A stretch of DNA of 23,016 nt from DASUFP01 sp036274495 (GTDB lineage Bacteria; Bacteroidota; Bacteroidia; AKYH767-A; OLB10). Of this stretch, positions 1-7,639 are shown in pieces. The stretch's first letter is position 1, and the number at the start of each line of letters is the position of its first letter. Made by a program: the position numbers and the translations under genes. The stretch spans positions 1 through 23,016 of the forward strand of contig DASUFP010000043.1 in NCBI GenBank assembly GCA_036274495.1, read 5' to 3'. The notes below the pieces were generated by a model that was given only the letters and a program-made list of their open reading frames with translations, was not told the origin of the DNA and did not search any database.

Positions 1-189
1 AATACCATTATCGAAAACTGGAACGGAATTGGTGTTGGTTACCTGGTGGAAGCAAAGGGTCAGATATTTAAAGAGACCACCTTCCAGGTGTACTACCGAA
101 AGAAACTTAAATTCGTTTCACTTACCGGCGGTATTGTTTTCGATGAAAATTTTGAAAACGCTTTTCCTATGATCGGTATACGTTTTTAA
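1..189 (+). CDS. 3' end of probable outer-membrane beta-barrel protein (partial)
   Basis: An open frame enters from the left edge and ends at TAA 187-189, giving the last 62 residues of a protein. They read as short alternating polar/hydrophobic strands rich in Tyr, Phe and Gly, and the last residues are IGIRF. A terminal aromatic residue, here Phe, is typical of outer-membrane beta-barrel proteins, so I infer the last strands of such a barrel. Family, substrate and start are outside the window. Only 4 bp separate its stop from the stop of the convergent dioxygenase gene, with no room for a separate terminator. A periplasmic beta-rich protein is an alternative. Confidence 0.55.
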   Translation, partial: NTIIENWNGIGVGYLVEAKGQIFKETTFQVYYRKKLKFVSLTGGIVFDENFENAFPMIGIRF

Positions 190-193
190 CCGG

Positions 194-1219
194 TCAGTGA
201 ACAAATCCGATTCGTTTTATCAGTTCATCCGGAAGCTCCGGTAAGTTTCTGCGCTCAATCAGGAAAGAGGTAAGCTCGGCAATTTCTTTGAAGATGTAAT
301 GCTTGTCGAGTGCCGCTTTCAGATAATCTTTTCCGCTGCTGCCTCCGGTTCCCACACGTGTCCCAATCATGCGATGAACCATGTTCATGTGACGGTAGCG
401 CCATTGCGACAACAGTTCATCGATATCGAGCAAATGGTTGAGCAACCGATAGGGAAGTTGCAGCAGGGGCAGGTCTCTGAAGAGCATTATAAACAATGCA
501 GCCCTGTTTGCTTTGGGTGAAAAGCGCCTGGTTTTACCAAACTCCTCATCAAAAAAGATATTATTAAACCGTTCAATATTTTCCTGTTCACCGGTTACCA
601 GACTTTCACGATAGCGATGTCTGTAATCGTCCCAGAAACTTCCATTACTTCCCTTGTACGATTTCCAGAAGGTGTCGTCTTCGAGAAACGGCATCCGCTC
701 CAGCCACGAATTGACCTCCTCAATTAACGAACGCTGCTCTTCAATTTCTTTCACCATTTTGATGTGTTCGGGTCGCAGTTGTGAGAGGTAATATTCGAGT
801 CCGTGACGGTTTTCCTGCTTTAGCCCAAGCATGGCTTCAACCATTTTGAACTGAATACTTTGAAAGCCGGAAGCAGGCCGGAGCAGATTTCTGAAATCAA
901 GAAAATCGAGCGGCGTCATGGTTTCCATGATGCTGATTTGGTGCACCGCCACCTCCAAAATTTTACAAACACGGTTCATCCGGTGAACAACCGTGTTTAG
1001 GTCAGGGCTGTTGTCGTTAATGGTGTTCTGGCTGAATATTTTCTTTGCCGATTTCAGCTCATAAATAATTTGTTTGAACCATAATTCATATGCCTGGTGA
1101 ATGATGATAAATAACATCTCATCATGTGCTTCAATACCCAGTTTGTCACTTTCGGGGTGTTGTGCATCCAGTATTTTACCCAGTTCAAGGTAATCGCCGT
1201 AATAAACTTCTTTGCTCAT
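194..1219 (-). CDS. kynA: Tryptophan 2,3-dioxygenase
   Basis: This haem enzyme opens the indole ring of L-tryptophan with O2 to give N-formylkynurenine, the first step of the kynurenine pathway, in the cytoplasm. The 341 residues match the family along their length. The N-terminal HDEMLFIIIHQAYELWFKQ block (32-50) carries the active-site His41. SGFQS and QFKMVEA follow in the middle. RHMNMVHRMIG with the proposed proximal haem ligand His277 precedes the GTGGSSG substrate loop (290-296). The ATG at 1217-1219 leaves the usual short N-terminus. A -7-like TAATTTTG lies on the minus strand at 1276-1283, 57 bp upstream, without a clear -33 partner. The symporter gene upstream on the same strand could also supply read-through. 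No other kynurenine gene is in the window. Confidence 0.96.
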   Translation of the reverse strand: MSKEVYYGDYLELGKILDAQHPESDKLGIEAHDEMLFIIIHQAYELWFKQIIYELKSAKKIFSQNTINDNSPDLNTVVHRMNRVCKILEVAVHQISIMETMTPLDFLDFRNLLRPASGFQSIQFKMVEAMLGLKQENRHGLEYYLSQLRPEHIKMVKEIEEQRSLIEEVNSWLERMPFLEDDTFWKSYKGSNGSFWDDYRHRYRESLVTGEQENIERFNNIFFDEEFGKTRRFSPKANRAALFIMLFRDLPLLQLPYRLLNHLLDIDELLSQWRYRHMNMVHRMIGTRVGTGGSSGKDYLKAALDKHYIFKEIAELTSFLIERRNLPELPDELIKRIGFVH

Positions 1220-1275
1220 ATCAGTTGCATTAATTTAATAAACCGGCATCAGCTGCGATGCGATTCGGAGAGCGG

Positions 1276-1283
1276 CAAAATTA
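1276..1283 (-). promoter_or_regulatory. Candidate -7 box of tryptophan 2,3-dioxygenase
   Basis: Read on the minus strand this is TAATTTTG, which fits the Bacteroidota -7 consensus TAnnTTTG. It lies in the 86-bp gap between the symporter stop and the dioxygenase start. I see no TTG at the expected 19-21 bp upstream, so this is a half-match only. Confidence 0.35.
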
Positions 1284-1305
1284 GGCAATCATACCGAGGT
1301 TTTTA

Positions 1306-2778
1306 CTATCGGAAGGTAGTGTCGGGGTCAGCTGCTTTGCTTATGAGCCACAGGCCTTTAAAAGTGATTATTCCATTGACGATGAGCAACTCGAAGCCGA
1401 ATTTGTACCCATTGAGCCAAAGCGGTGCCATTTCGCTGATCCAATAGGTAATTGCGGGAGAAAGAAGGCACACCAGCGGTACCCACTTGTCCTTAATACT
1501 GCGTTTCGTCAGCACACCAAATGCAAAAAGCCCGAGCAGTGGCCCATAGGTATAGCCCGCAGCTTTGAAGAGGTTGCGTATAACGGCATCGTTGTTAATG
1601 ACTCTGAACAATACTATTACCGCCAGCAATATGATTGCAAATGCAATATGCACTTTTTGTCTGGTTTTTTTAATCTGATCTGTCGAGAGATGATCCTGTT
1701 TGTTCAGTCTCAGAAAATCGAAACAGAACGAAGTCGTAAGTGCTGTTAATGCGCCATCAGCACTCGGGTAGGCGGCTGAAATCAATCCTATGATAAACAT
1801 CACTGCCGTAGCTGTTCCAAGATGATGGAGCGCGATGTCGGGGAAAAGGTCATCGGTGTGTGTTGCATTAATGCTGACACCAAACTTTGTCGCGTAAAGC
1901 ACCAGCACCGCCCCCAACAGGAGAAAGAGGAAGTTTACCACCATTAATACGCTCGAAAAAGTGAACATGTTTTTCTGCGCTTCACCGATGTTTTTGCAGC
2001 TCAGATTTTTTTGCATCATCTCCTGGTCGAGGCCGGTCATGGCAATGGCTATAAAGGCACCGCCCAGGAAATTTTTCCAGAAGTAATTGGGTGAATTTAT
2101 GTCGGTATTTATAATGGTAGCATACTCGCTTTTCATTACTTCTCCTATCAGGTTCCCAATTCCCAATCCCAGTTGTCCTGCTATTACCACCACACTAAAA
2201 ATAACAGTAACAAGCATAAAGGTGGTTTGCAGGGTGTCGGTCCACACAATGGTTTTAACGCCTCCTTTGTAAGTATAAATCAGGATCAGCAGCATAAACA
2301 TACCTACTGTGACCCAAAAGGGAATCCCCCAGTTGTCGAAGATAAAAGTCTGAAGCACGTTTACAACAATGTACACTCTGAAAGCCGCTCCGATGGTTCG
2401 TGACAGTATGAAAAAAAAGGATCCTGTTTTATAGGATACGGGACCGAACCGGCTTTCGAGATAGGTATAAATTGAGGTCAGGTTCATGCGGTAGTAGAGC
2501 GGCATGAGGACCATTGCGATAACGATATACCCAATAAAATATCCTATAACCACCTGCATATAGCTGAACTGGGTGGTGTAAACTGCTCCGGGCACCGACA
2601 TAAAGGTTACTCCCGATAAACTGGCTCCAATCATTCCATAGGCAACAATATACCAGCGTGATGATTTGTTGCCGATAAAATACGATTCGTTGTCGGCGTT
2701 GCGGCTGGTTAGCCAGACTACAGCAAACAGCAATAACGAATAGGCAACAACAACCGTCAGGATGAGCAGAGGAGACAT
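1306..2778 (-). CDS. Sodium:solute symporter (SSS family)
   Basis: Integral inner-membrane transporter that uses the sodium gradient to import a small solute; the substrate cannot be read from sequence. I prefer the ATG at 2776-2778 (490 residues) because the protein then starts directly with the first membrane helix. An in-frame ATG at 2826 would add 16 residues. About 13 hydrophobic segments are visible. Family signatures are GASLSGVTF followed by a PGAVY motif (51-67), GGVKTIVWTDTLQ (172-184), the conserved DQEMMQKNL loop and a late SAAYPSADGALTALTT helix. It precedes the tryptophan dioxygenase by 86 bp on the same strand. That invites the guess that it takes up an aromatic compound, but nothing in the sequence shows it. 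SSS members near recR in this phylum are usually annotated only to family. Confidence 0.9.
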   Translation of the reverse strand: MSPLLILTVVVAYSLLLFAVVWLTSRNADNESYFIGNKSSRWYIVAYGMIGASLSGVTFMSVPGAVYTTQFSYMQVVIGYFIGYIVIAMVLMPLYYRMNLTSIYTYLESRFGPVSYKTGSFFFILSRTIGAAFRVYIVVNVLQTFIFDNWGIPFWVTVGMFMLLILIYTYKGGVKTIVWTDTLQTTFMLVTVIFSVVVIAGQLGLGIGNLIGEVMKSEYATIINTDINSPNYFWKNFLGGAFIAIAMTGLDQEMMQKNLSCKNIGEAQKNMFTFSSVLMVVNFLFLLLGAVLVLYATKFGVSINATHTDDLFPDIALHHLGTATAVMFIIGLISAAYPSADGALTALTTSFCFDFLRLNKQDHLSTDQIKKTRQKVHIAFAIILLAVIVLFRVINNDAVIRNLFKAAGYTYGPLLGLFAFGVLTKRSIKDKWVPLVCLLSPAITYWISEMAPLWLNGYKFGFELLIVNGIITFKGLWLISKAADPDTTFR

Positions 2779-2897
2779 GAATAGCAGTTGGATTTTCAAC
2801 AAATTACGGGTTAAATAGTCCAGCAATGGTCTGTAGGCAGGGGAGGGCTTTCAACAAAGTTTTGCACACCGGAATAGGCTGATTTACCGATTTTCGG

Positions 2898-2905
2898 TAC
2901 CTTTG
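2898..2905 (+). promoter_or_regulatory. Candidate -7 box upstream of recR
   Basis: TACCTTTG fits TAnnTTTG and lies 18 bp before the recR start codon. A TTTG is present at 2861-2864 but at 33 bp it is too far upstream for a normal -33 element. The 145-bp gap between the divergent symporter and recR must hold both promoters. Confidence 0.35.
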
Positions 2906-2923
2906 AACTCCTGCTGAAACACT

Positions 2924-3544
2924 GTGCAACCACTACCCTCAAAACTTCTCGATTCCGCTGTAAATGAATTCTCCCGGCTCCCGGGAGTTGGTAAAAAGAC
3001 GGCATTACGGCTGGTGCTGCATTTGCTCCGGCAGCCGGAGGCAGATGTACATCGCTTTGGCGATGCTTTGATGCGGCTGCGTTCCGAGATACAATACTGC
3101 GGAGAATGCGGCAATATCGCTGAATCGGGTCTTTGTTCGGTATGCAGCGACAACCGCAGAGACCGGTCGCTGGTAATGGTTGTTGAAGATCTCAGGGATG
3201 TAATGGCGGTCGAAAATACATCACAATACAAGGGATTATACCACGTTTTAGGTGGCATTTTAAGCCCTATGGACGGCATTGGCCCCGATCAGCTGAACGT
3301 TGGCCGTTTGACGGAGCGCCTGAACACGGGAACCATAACGGAAGTTATTATGGCGCTCAGCACAACAATGGAAGGAGATACCACGGTCTTTTACCTGTAT
3401 AAGAAACTGGCACCCTTTAACGTTACCATCACAACCATTGCACGGGGTGTGGCTATTGGAGGTGAGTTGGAATATGCTGATGAGGTGACACTCGGACGCT
3501 CCATTGTCAACCGGACACTGTACGAATCAAGTCTTGCCCGCTGA
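2924..3544 (+). CDS. recR: Recombination mediator protein RecR
   Basis: RecR works with RecO and RecF to load RecA on SSB-coated gapped DNA. All expected parts are present in 206 residues, the normal length. They are a helix-hairpin-helix (RLPGVGKKTALRL, 18-30), a C4 zinc finger (C59-x2-C62 and C71-x2-C74), and a Toprim domain starting near residue 83 with VVEDLRDV and the characteristic VLGGILSPMDGIGP (108-121). The C-terminal ARGVAIGGELEYADEVTLGRS motif is also intact. The start is a GTG at 2924, chosen because the LPSKLLDSAV block then begins at the usual distance from the N-terminus; no ATG fits. The next gene begins 20 bp after the stop on the same strand, so the two are probably cotranscribed. 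Confidence 0.97.
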   Translation: MQPLPSKLLDSAVNEFSRLPGVGKKTALRLVLHLLRQPEADVHRFGDALMRLRSEIQYCGECGNIAESGLCSVCSDNRRDRSLVMVVEDLRDVMAVENTSQYKGLYHVLGGILSPMDGIGPDQLNVGRLTERLNTGTITEVIMALSTTMEGDTTVFYLYKKLAPFNVTITTIARGVAIGGELEYADEVTLGRSIVNRTLYESSLAR

Positions 3545-3564
3545 TTAACCTTTTAACCGACCGG

Positions 3565-5556
3565 ATGCAGCTTTCTGTTATAATTGTCAACTACAATGTC
3601 CGGCATTTTTTGGAGCAATGTCTGATCTCGGTTGACAAAGCCTGCAAGACAATTACCGCTGAAATTTTTGTTGTAGATAATAACTCCGTTGACGGATCAA
3701 CGCTAATGGTTCGTGAGAAATTTCCCCATGTAAAGTTAATTGCCAATACAGTAAACACGGGATTTGCCGTTGCAAACAACCAGGCTATCAGGGAAGCCGG
3801 GGGAGAATATGTGTTGTTATTGAATCCGGATACAGTTGTTGAAGAAGACACTTTTACCAAATGCATTGCTTTTATGGACAGCCATCCGGATGCGGGAGGT
3901 TTGGGAGTGTATATGATCGACGGCAGCGGCAAGTTTCTTCCTGAATCGAAGCGCGGTTTGCCAACGCCCTTTACCGCTTTCTGCAAAATCACCGGTCTGT
4001 CGGCACTGTTTCCCCGCTCGCGCACATTTGGCAGGTATCATTTAGGTTACCTCGATAAAAATGAAACACATGAGGTGGATGTTCTTTCGGGAGCGTTTAT
4101 GTGGATCAGGAAATCGGTTCTTGATACGGAGGGGTTACTTGATGAATCGTTTTTTATGTACGGAGAGGATATTGACCTCTCTTACAGAATAGTCAAAGGC
4201 GGATATAAAAATTATTACTTTCCCGGAACACGGATTATTCATTACAAGGGAGAAAGTACCAGAAAGAGCAGTGTTAACTATGTAATTGTGTTCTATAAAG
4301 CGATGATCATTTTCGCTAAGAAACATTTTTCACAGCAGCATGCTTCTCTTTTTTCGATGCTGATACATATTGCGGTATATGCCAGAGCCGCCATTGCAAT
4401 TTTACATAGAATCATAAGGAAAATATTACTTCCTGTTTCGGATGCCTTGCTTTTTATCACAGGCATTATCCTTCTTAAAAATTATTGGGAACATTCGGTT
4501 AAGGAACTGCATTATCCGCCGCAGTTTGTGCAAATTGTCATACCTGCTTATATTCTTATCTGGCTTACGGCGGTCTTTTTCAGCGGGGGGTATGATAAGC
4601 CTATACGTATTTCTCGTGCTGTACGTGGAGTTGTCACAGGAACACTGTTTGTACTGGTAGTGTATGCGTTGTTATCGGAAGAGTACCGTTTCTCAAGAGC
4701 ATTGACACTTTTGGGAGCCGCCTGGGCGTGCGTAGCGGTTGTTGTTGACCGGTACCTGCTCGGATTAACCGGCTGGTCGGATTATACGCTGGAAAAAAGT
4801 GACAGAAAAAACCTGGTAATTGTTGGTTATCCCGAAGAAGGAATCAGAGTGCTTACTTTTTTAAGACAATCTGAAAGTTCAATGAATTTTATCGGATTTA
4901 TTTCACCCGGAGGCGGACAGTCTGATTCGGGTGATACACTTTATGCTTCACAACTTATCGGAAACGTTCATAATTTCAAAGAGATTGCTTCTGTTTATGA
5001 AATCAATGAAATTATTTTTTGTGCACGGGATATCAGTTCGCAGGACATCATTAATCAGATGCTGCGGCTGGGCGGACTCGAAATTGAATATAAAATTGCA
5101 CCTCCTGAAAGCCTGTTTATTATCGGGAGTAATTCGGATGCCACAAATGGGGATTTATACCTGGTGGAAGTAAATGCGCTCGACAGTAAAGCAAACCGGA
5201 GAAACAAACGGTTGTTTGATATTGTTACCGCGCTGTTTTTGCTCATCACTTTTCCTGTGGCAATGATTGGAGTAAATAATAAATCCGGTTTTTTAAATAA
5301 TATTTTCAGGGTATTGTTTGGAAAATTAACCTGGATAGCACCCAGTTTAAACCGGGAAGAAGGCACAGGGGCATTGACGAAAAGCGGATTCAAGCCCGGA
5401 GTGTTGCGCCCGTCTGATGGTACCGGAGCGCATGTGCCCGATGCTCAGACAGCAAACAGAATTGATATGCTTTATGTAAGGGAATACCGACCCGGGAAAG
5501 ATTTGAATATTTTACGCAACGGTTTCGCGTTGTTAGGTAATGAACATTTTTGCTGA
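3565..5556 (+). CDS. GT2 glycosyltransferase fused to a decayed sugar-phosphate (PGT-like) transferase module
   Basis: Residues 1-240 are a family 2 glycosyltransferase of the rhamnosyltransferase type: VIIVNYN at the start, VVDNNS (36-41), NTGFAVANN (64-72), the metal-site NPDT (87-90) and GEDIDLSYR (200-208). It should transfer a nucleotide-activated sugar on the cytoplasmic face. About five membrane helices follow (262-397). Next comes a Rossmann-like segment (414-510, NLVIVGYPEEGIRVL), like the CoA-binding-like domain found before polyprenyl-phosphate sugar transferases. Residues 547-663 begin with KRLFDIVTALFLL and end with YVREYRPGKDLNIL, which mark the two ends of a bacterial sugar transferase domain. 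The catalytic middle is largely missing: about 115 residues instead of roughly 190, with no recognisable KFRSM or LDELPQ block. A surface-polysaccharide or glycoprotein role is likely. The module architecture is read from motifs, not searched. Confidence 0.85.
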   Translation: MQLSVIIVNYNVRHFLEQCLISVDKACKTITAEIFVVDNNSVDGSTLMVREKFPHVKLIANTVNTGFAVANNQAIREAGGEYVLLLNPDTVVEEDTFTKCIAFMDSHPDAGGLGVYMIDGSGKFLPESKRGLPTPFTAFCKITGLSALFPRSRTFGRYHLGYLDKNETHEVDVLSGAFMWIRKSVLDTEGLLDESFFMYGEDIDLSYRIVKGGYKNYYFPGTRIIHYKGESTRKSSVNYVIVFYKAMIIFAKKHFSQQHASLFSMLIHIAVYARAAIAILHRIIRKILLPVSDALLFITGIILLKNYWEHSVKELHYPPQFVQIVIPAYILIWLTAVFFSGGYDKPIRISRAVRGVVTGTLFVLVVYALLSEEYRFSRALTLLGAAWACVAVVVDRYLLGLTGWSDYTLEKSDRKNLVIVGYPEEGIRVLTFLRQSESSMNFIGFISPGGGQSDSGDTLYASQLIGNVHNFKEIASVYEINEIIFCARDISSQDIINQMLRLGGLEIEYKIAPPESLFIIGSNSDATNGDLYLVEVNALDSKANRRNKRLFDIVTALFLLITFPVAMIGVNNKSGFLNNIFRVLFGKLTWIAPSLNREEGTGALTKSGFKPGVLRPSDGTGAHVPDAQTANRIDMLYVREYRPGKDLNILRNGFALLGNEHFC

Positions 5557-5602
5557 TCGTTTTTTGAAACAGAAAAAGGGAGCAGGATCCGGAGATGAGC
5601 AA

Positions 5603-6349
5603 ATGTCGGAGCTGCTTGAATACTACTGCCACAAATACAATTCACCCGAATTCATAGAGGCAGATCCAATCAGTATTCCGCACCGTTACACCGGAAATAC
5701 CGACAGGGAGATAAGCGGTTTTTTAGCCGCAACTTTTGCCTGGGGACAAAGAGCGGTAATCATCAAAAACGGATTGCGGTTTATGCAATTAATGGATGAT
5801 AACCCATATGAATTTATAATGCATGCTTCAGCAACTGAAATAAAAAGAGTACAGGGTTTTGTACATCGTACATTTAATGGAGCGGATGCTGTTTACTTTA
5901 TCCGCGGACTGAGGCATATTTACACAAAGTATGGTGGAATGGAAGGATTGTTTGCCAAAGAATTGAAGAGTGGGAAATCGATGGGGGAGGCAATAAGCTT
6001 ATTCAGAGGTATTTTTTTTGAACATAAATCCCCGGGCCGTACAGCAAAGCACATTGCAGATCCATTGGCCGGATCAACGGCAAAAAGAATAAATATGTTT
6101 TTGCGCTGGATGGTACGGTGCGATAATGCGGGAGTAGACTTTGGTATATGGAAGTCTATTCCGGCTTCATCACTGATGTGTCCGCTTGATGTACACTCGG
6201 GTCGTGTTGCAAGGGAGCTGGGTTTATTGATGAGTAAACAGAATAACTGGAAAGCAGTAGATGAACTCACCGGCTCTTTGAGAATCTACGACCCGCTTGA
6301 TCCTGTAAAATATGATTTTGCGTTATTCGGATTGGGAGTAAACGGGTAA
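5603..6349 (+). CDS. DUF2400 / TIGR02757 family protein
   Basis: Conserved protein of unknown biochemical function. Family hallmarks in order: PISIPHRY (22-29), REISGFLAATFAWGQR (35-50), FVHRTF (86-91), KRINMFLRWMVR (161-172), VDFGIW (178-183), CPLDVHSGRVARELGL (193-208) and DPLDPVKYDFALFGLG (230-245). I place the start at the ATG 5603. That gives 248 residues and the usual short lead before the first motif, and GGAG lies 8 nt upstream. The earlier in-frame ATG at 5540 would add 21 poorly conserved residues and overlap the glycosyltransferase gene by 17 bp. It follows that gene on the same strand with 46 bp between. The stop is directly adjacent to the stop of the convergent transporter gene. 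Confidence 0.92.
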   Translation: MSELLEYYCHKYNSPEFIEADPISIPHRYTGNTDREISGFLAATFAWGQRAVIIKNGLRFMQLMDDNPYEFIMHASATEIKRVQGFVHRTFNGADAVYFIRGLRHIYTKYGGMEGLFAKELKSGKSMGEAISLFRGIFFEHKSPGRTAKHIADPLAGSTAKRINMFLRWMVRCDNAGVDFGIWKSIPASSLMCPLDVHSGRVARELGLLMSKQNNWKAVDELTGSLRIYDPLDPVKYDFALFGLGVNG

Positions 6350-7606
6350 TTACCCCATTCGCATTTTTATATATTGAAAAAGCAGTCCTGCGACAGCACT
6401 CAGCAGCACAATCAGAGGCACCGACACCCACTTCTTGTAAGCAACCAGTAATACAACAGCAAACCAGGCTAACGACTGCCAGTCAAGGCCTCCTTCAAAA
6501 TTGAGTAATACCGATTTGCCAAAGACAAACCCCAGATTCAGAATTACACCAGCTACTGTCGCCCGAACCATACGCAGTATTCCTTGCATACGTACCGATG
6601 AGCTTACCCTTGTAACATAAGGTGCCCCTGTTAACACAAAAACAAATCCCGGTAAAAAAGTGTACCATACCGTGAAAAGCAACGTTGCTGCGCCAAACAA
6701 AATATTGTGATCATACGTGGTATACCCTGCCATAAATCCCACAAAGGAGAGTACCATTACCAGAGGCCCCGGGGTGGTTTCGCCCAGCGCAAGTCCGTCA
6801 ATCATTTGTGTGGAAGTCAGCCAGCCGTAATGATTCACACTTTCCTGTGCTACATAAGGTAACACTGCGTACGCTCCACCGAATGTTATACAAGCAGTTT
6901 TAGTAAAGAAGAGCGCCAGCGTACTCCAAAAAGAAAAGTCCTGTTTCATAATCACTACAAATGTCATCGGTAAAAATAAAAGAGCGATACCGGAAATAAA
7001 TACTTTTAATCCTGATGAATGTTGTGTGGATTGCAAAGGCAAATCATGGATGCGATTATTTGCGCCTGAAGGAAACAACCATCCCGCAACCAAAGCGGAA
7101 ACAATGAGCAGCGGAAAAGGAATGGATAAAAAGGTCATTCCTACAAAAGCAATAAAGGTTGCAATCAGATGCGGCTGCGATTCCCTGAACGGTTTAATCA
7201 TTTTAATAAAGGCTGCAACTATCACTGCGAGCACCGCGGGTCTGAGAAATTTCAGGATTGCACCGGCTTCGGTGTAGTTGCCAAAGCGCACATAAAGCAT
7301 ACTGAGAGCAAGCATGATCAGAATAGAGGGCAGGATAAAGAGTATACCGGCCATTAAACCGCCTTTGATGCCGTGAAGCTTCCAGCCGAGGTAGGTGGCC
7401 AGTTGTTGCGCTTCGGGGCCTGGCAGTAACATGAAAAAGCCCAGTGCATCGGCAAACTGATGTTCATTAATCCAGCGGCGCTTTTCGACGAGTCCGCTGT
7501 GCATAATGGCAATTTGTCCGGCAGGTCCTCCGAAACTGATGCACCCTAATTTCAGCCAATAAAAAAGTGCTGTTTTAAATGCCGGTTTGTCCGGTTGCTG
7601 ATCCAT
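6350..7606 (-). CDS. chrA: Chromate-type ion transporter (CHR family, two-domain)
   Basis: Inner-membrane transporter of the CHR superfamily; characterised long-chain members expel chromate, but many homologues have no tested substrate. The 418 residues form two homologous halves. The first has GCISFGGPAGQIAIMH (21-36) and the LPGPEAQQLATYLG motif (61-74). The second has ACITFGGAYAVLPYVAQ and GETTPGPLVMVLSFVGFMAGY-type sequence in the matching places. About ten to twelve helices are evident. It lies 33 bp downstream of phoH on the same strand with no terminator or promoter in between, so co-transcription is likely. No chromate regulator (chrB) or other metal gene is near, so the chromate assignment is by family only. 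Confidence 0.92.
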   Translation of the reverse strand: MDQQPDKPAFKTALFYWLKLGCISFGGPAGQIAIMHSGLVEKRRWINEHQFADALGFFMLLPGPEAQQLATYLGWKLHGIKGGLMAGILFILPSILIMLALSMLYVRFGNYTEAGAILKFLRPAVLAVIVAAFIKMIKPFRESQPHLIATFIAFVGMTFLSIPFPLLIVSALVAGWLFPSGANNRIHDLPLQSTQHSSGLKVFISGIALLFLPMTFVVIMKQDFSFWSTLALFFTKTACITFGGAYAVLPYVAQESVNHYGWLTSTQMIDGLALGETTPGPLVMVLSFVGFMAGYTTYDHNILFGAATLLFTVWYTFLPGFVFVLTGAPYVTRVSSSVRMQGILRMVRATVAGVILNLGFVFGKSVLLNFEGGLDWQSLAWFAVVLLVAYKKWVSVPLIVLLSAVAGLLFQYIKMRMG

Positions 7607-7639
7607 GCATGTAGCCGGTGAAGACCGGAATGGTTAATA

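Noticed and set aside
2811..3005. Minus-strand open frame of about 64 codons across the symporter/recR gap
   Set aside because: It overlaps the start of recR and the symporter's upstream region, lacks recognisable motifs, and its composition reads as the reverse of recR.
5540..5602. Longer start for the DUF2400 gene at ATG 5540
   Set aside because: It would overlap the glycosyltransferase by 17 bp and add residues without family similarity, while ATG 5603 has GGAG at good spacing and gives the normal N-terminus.
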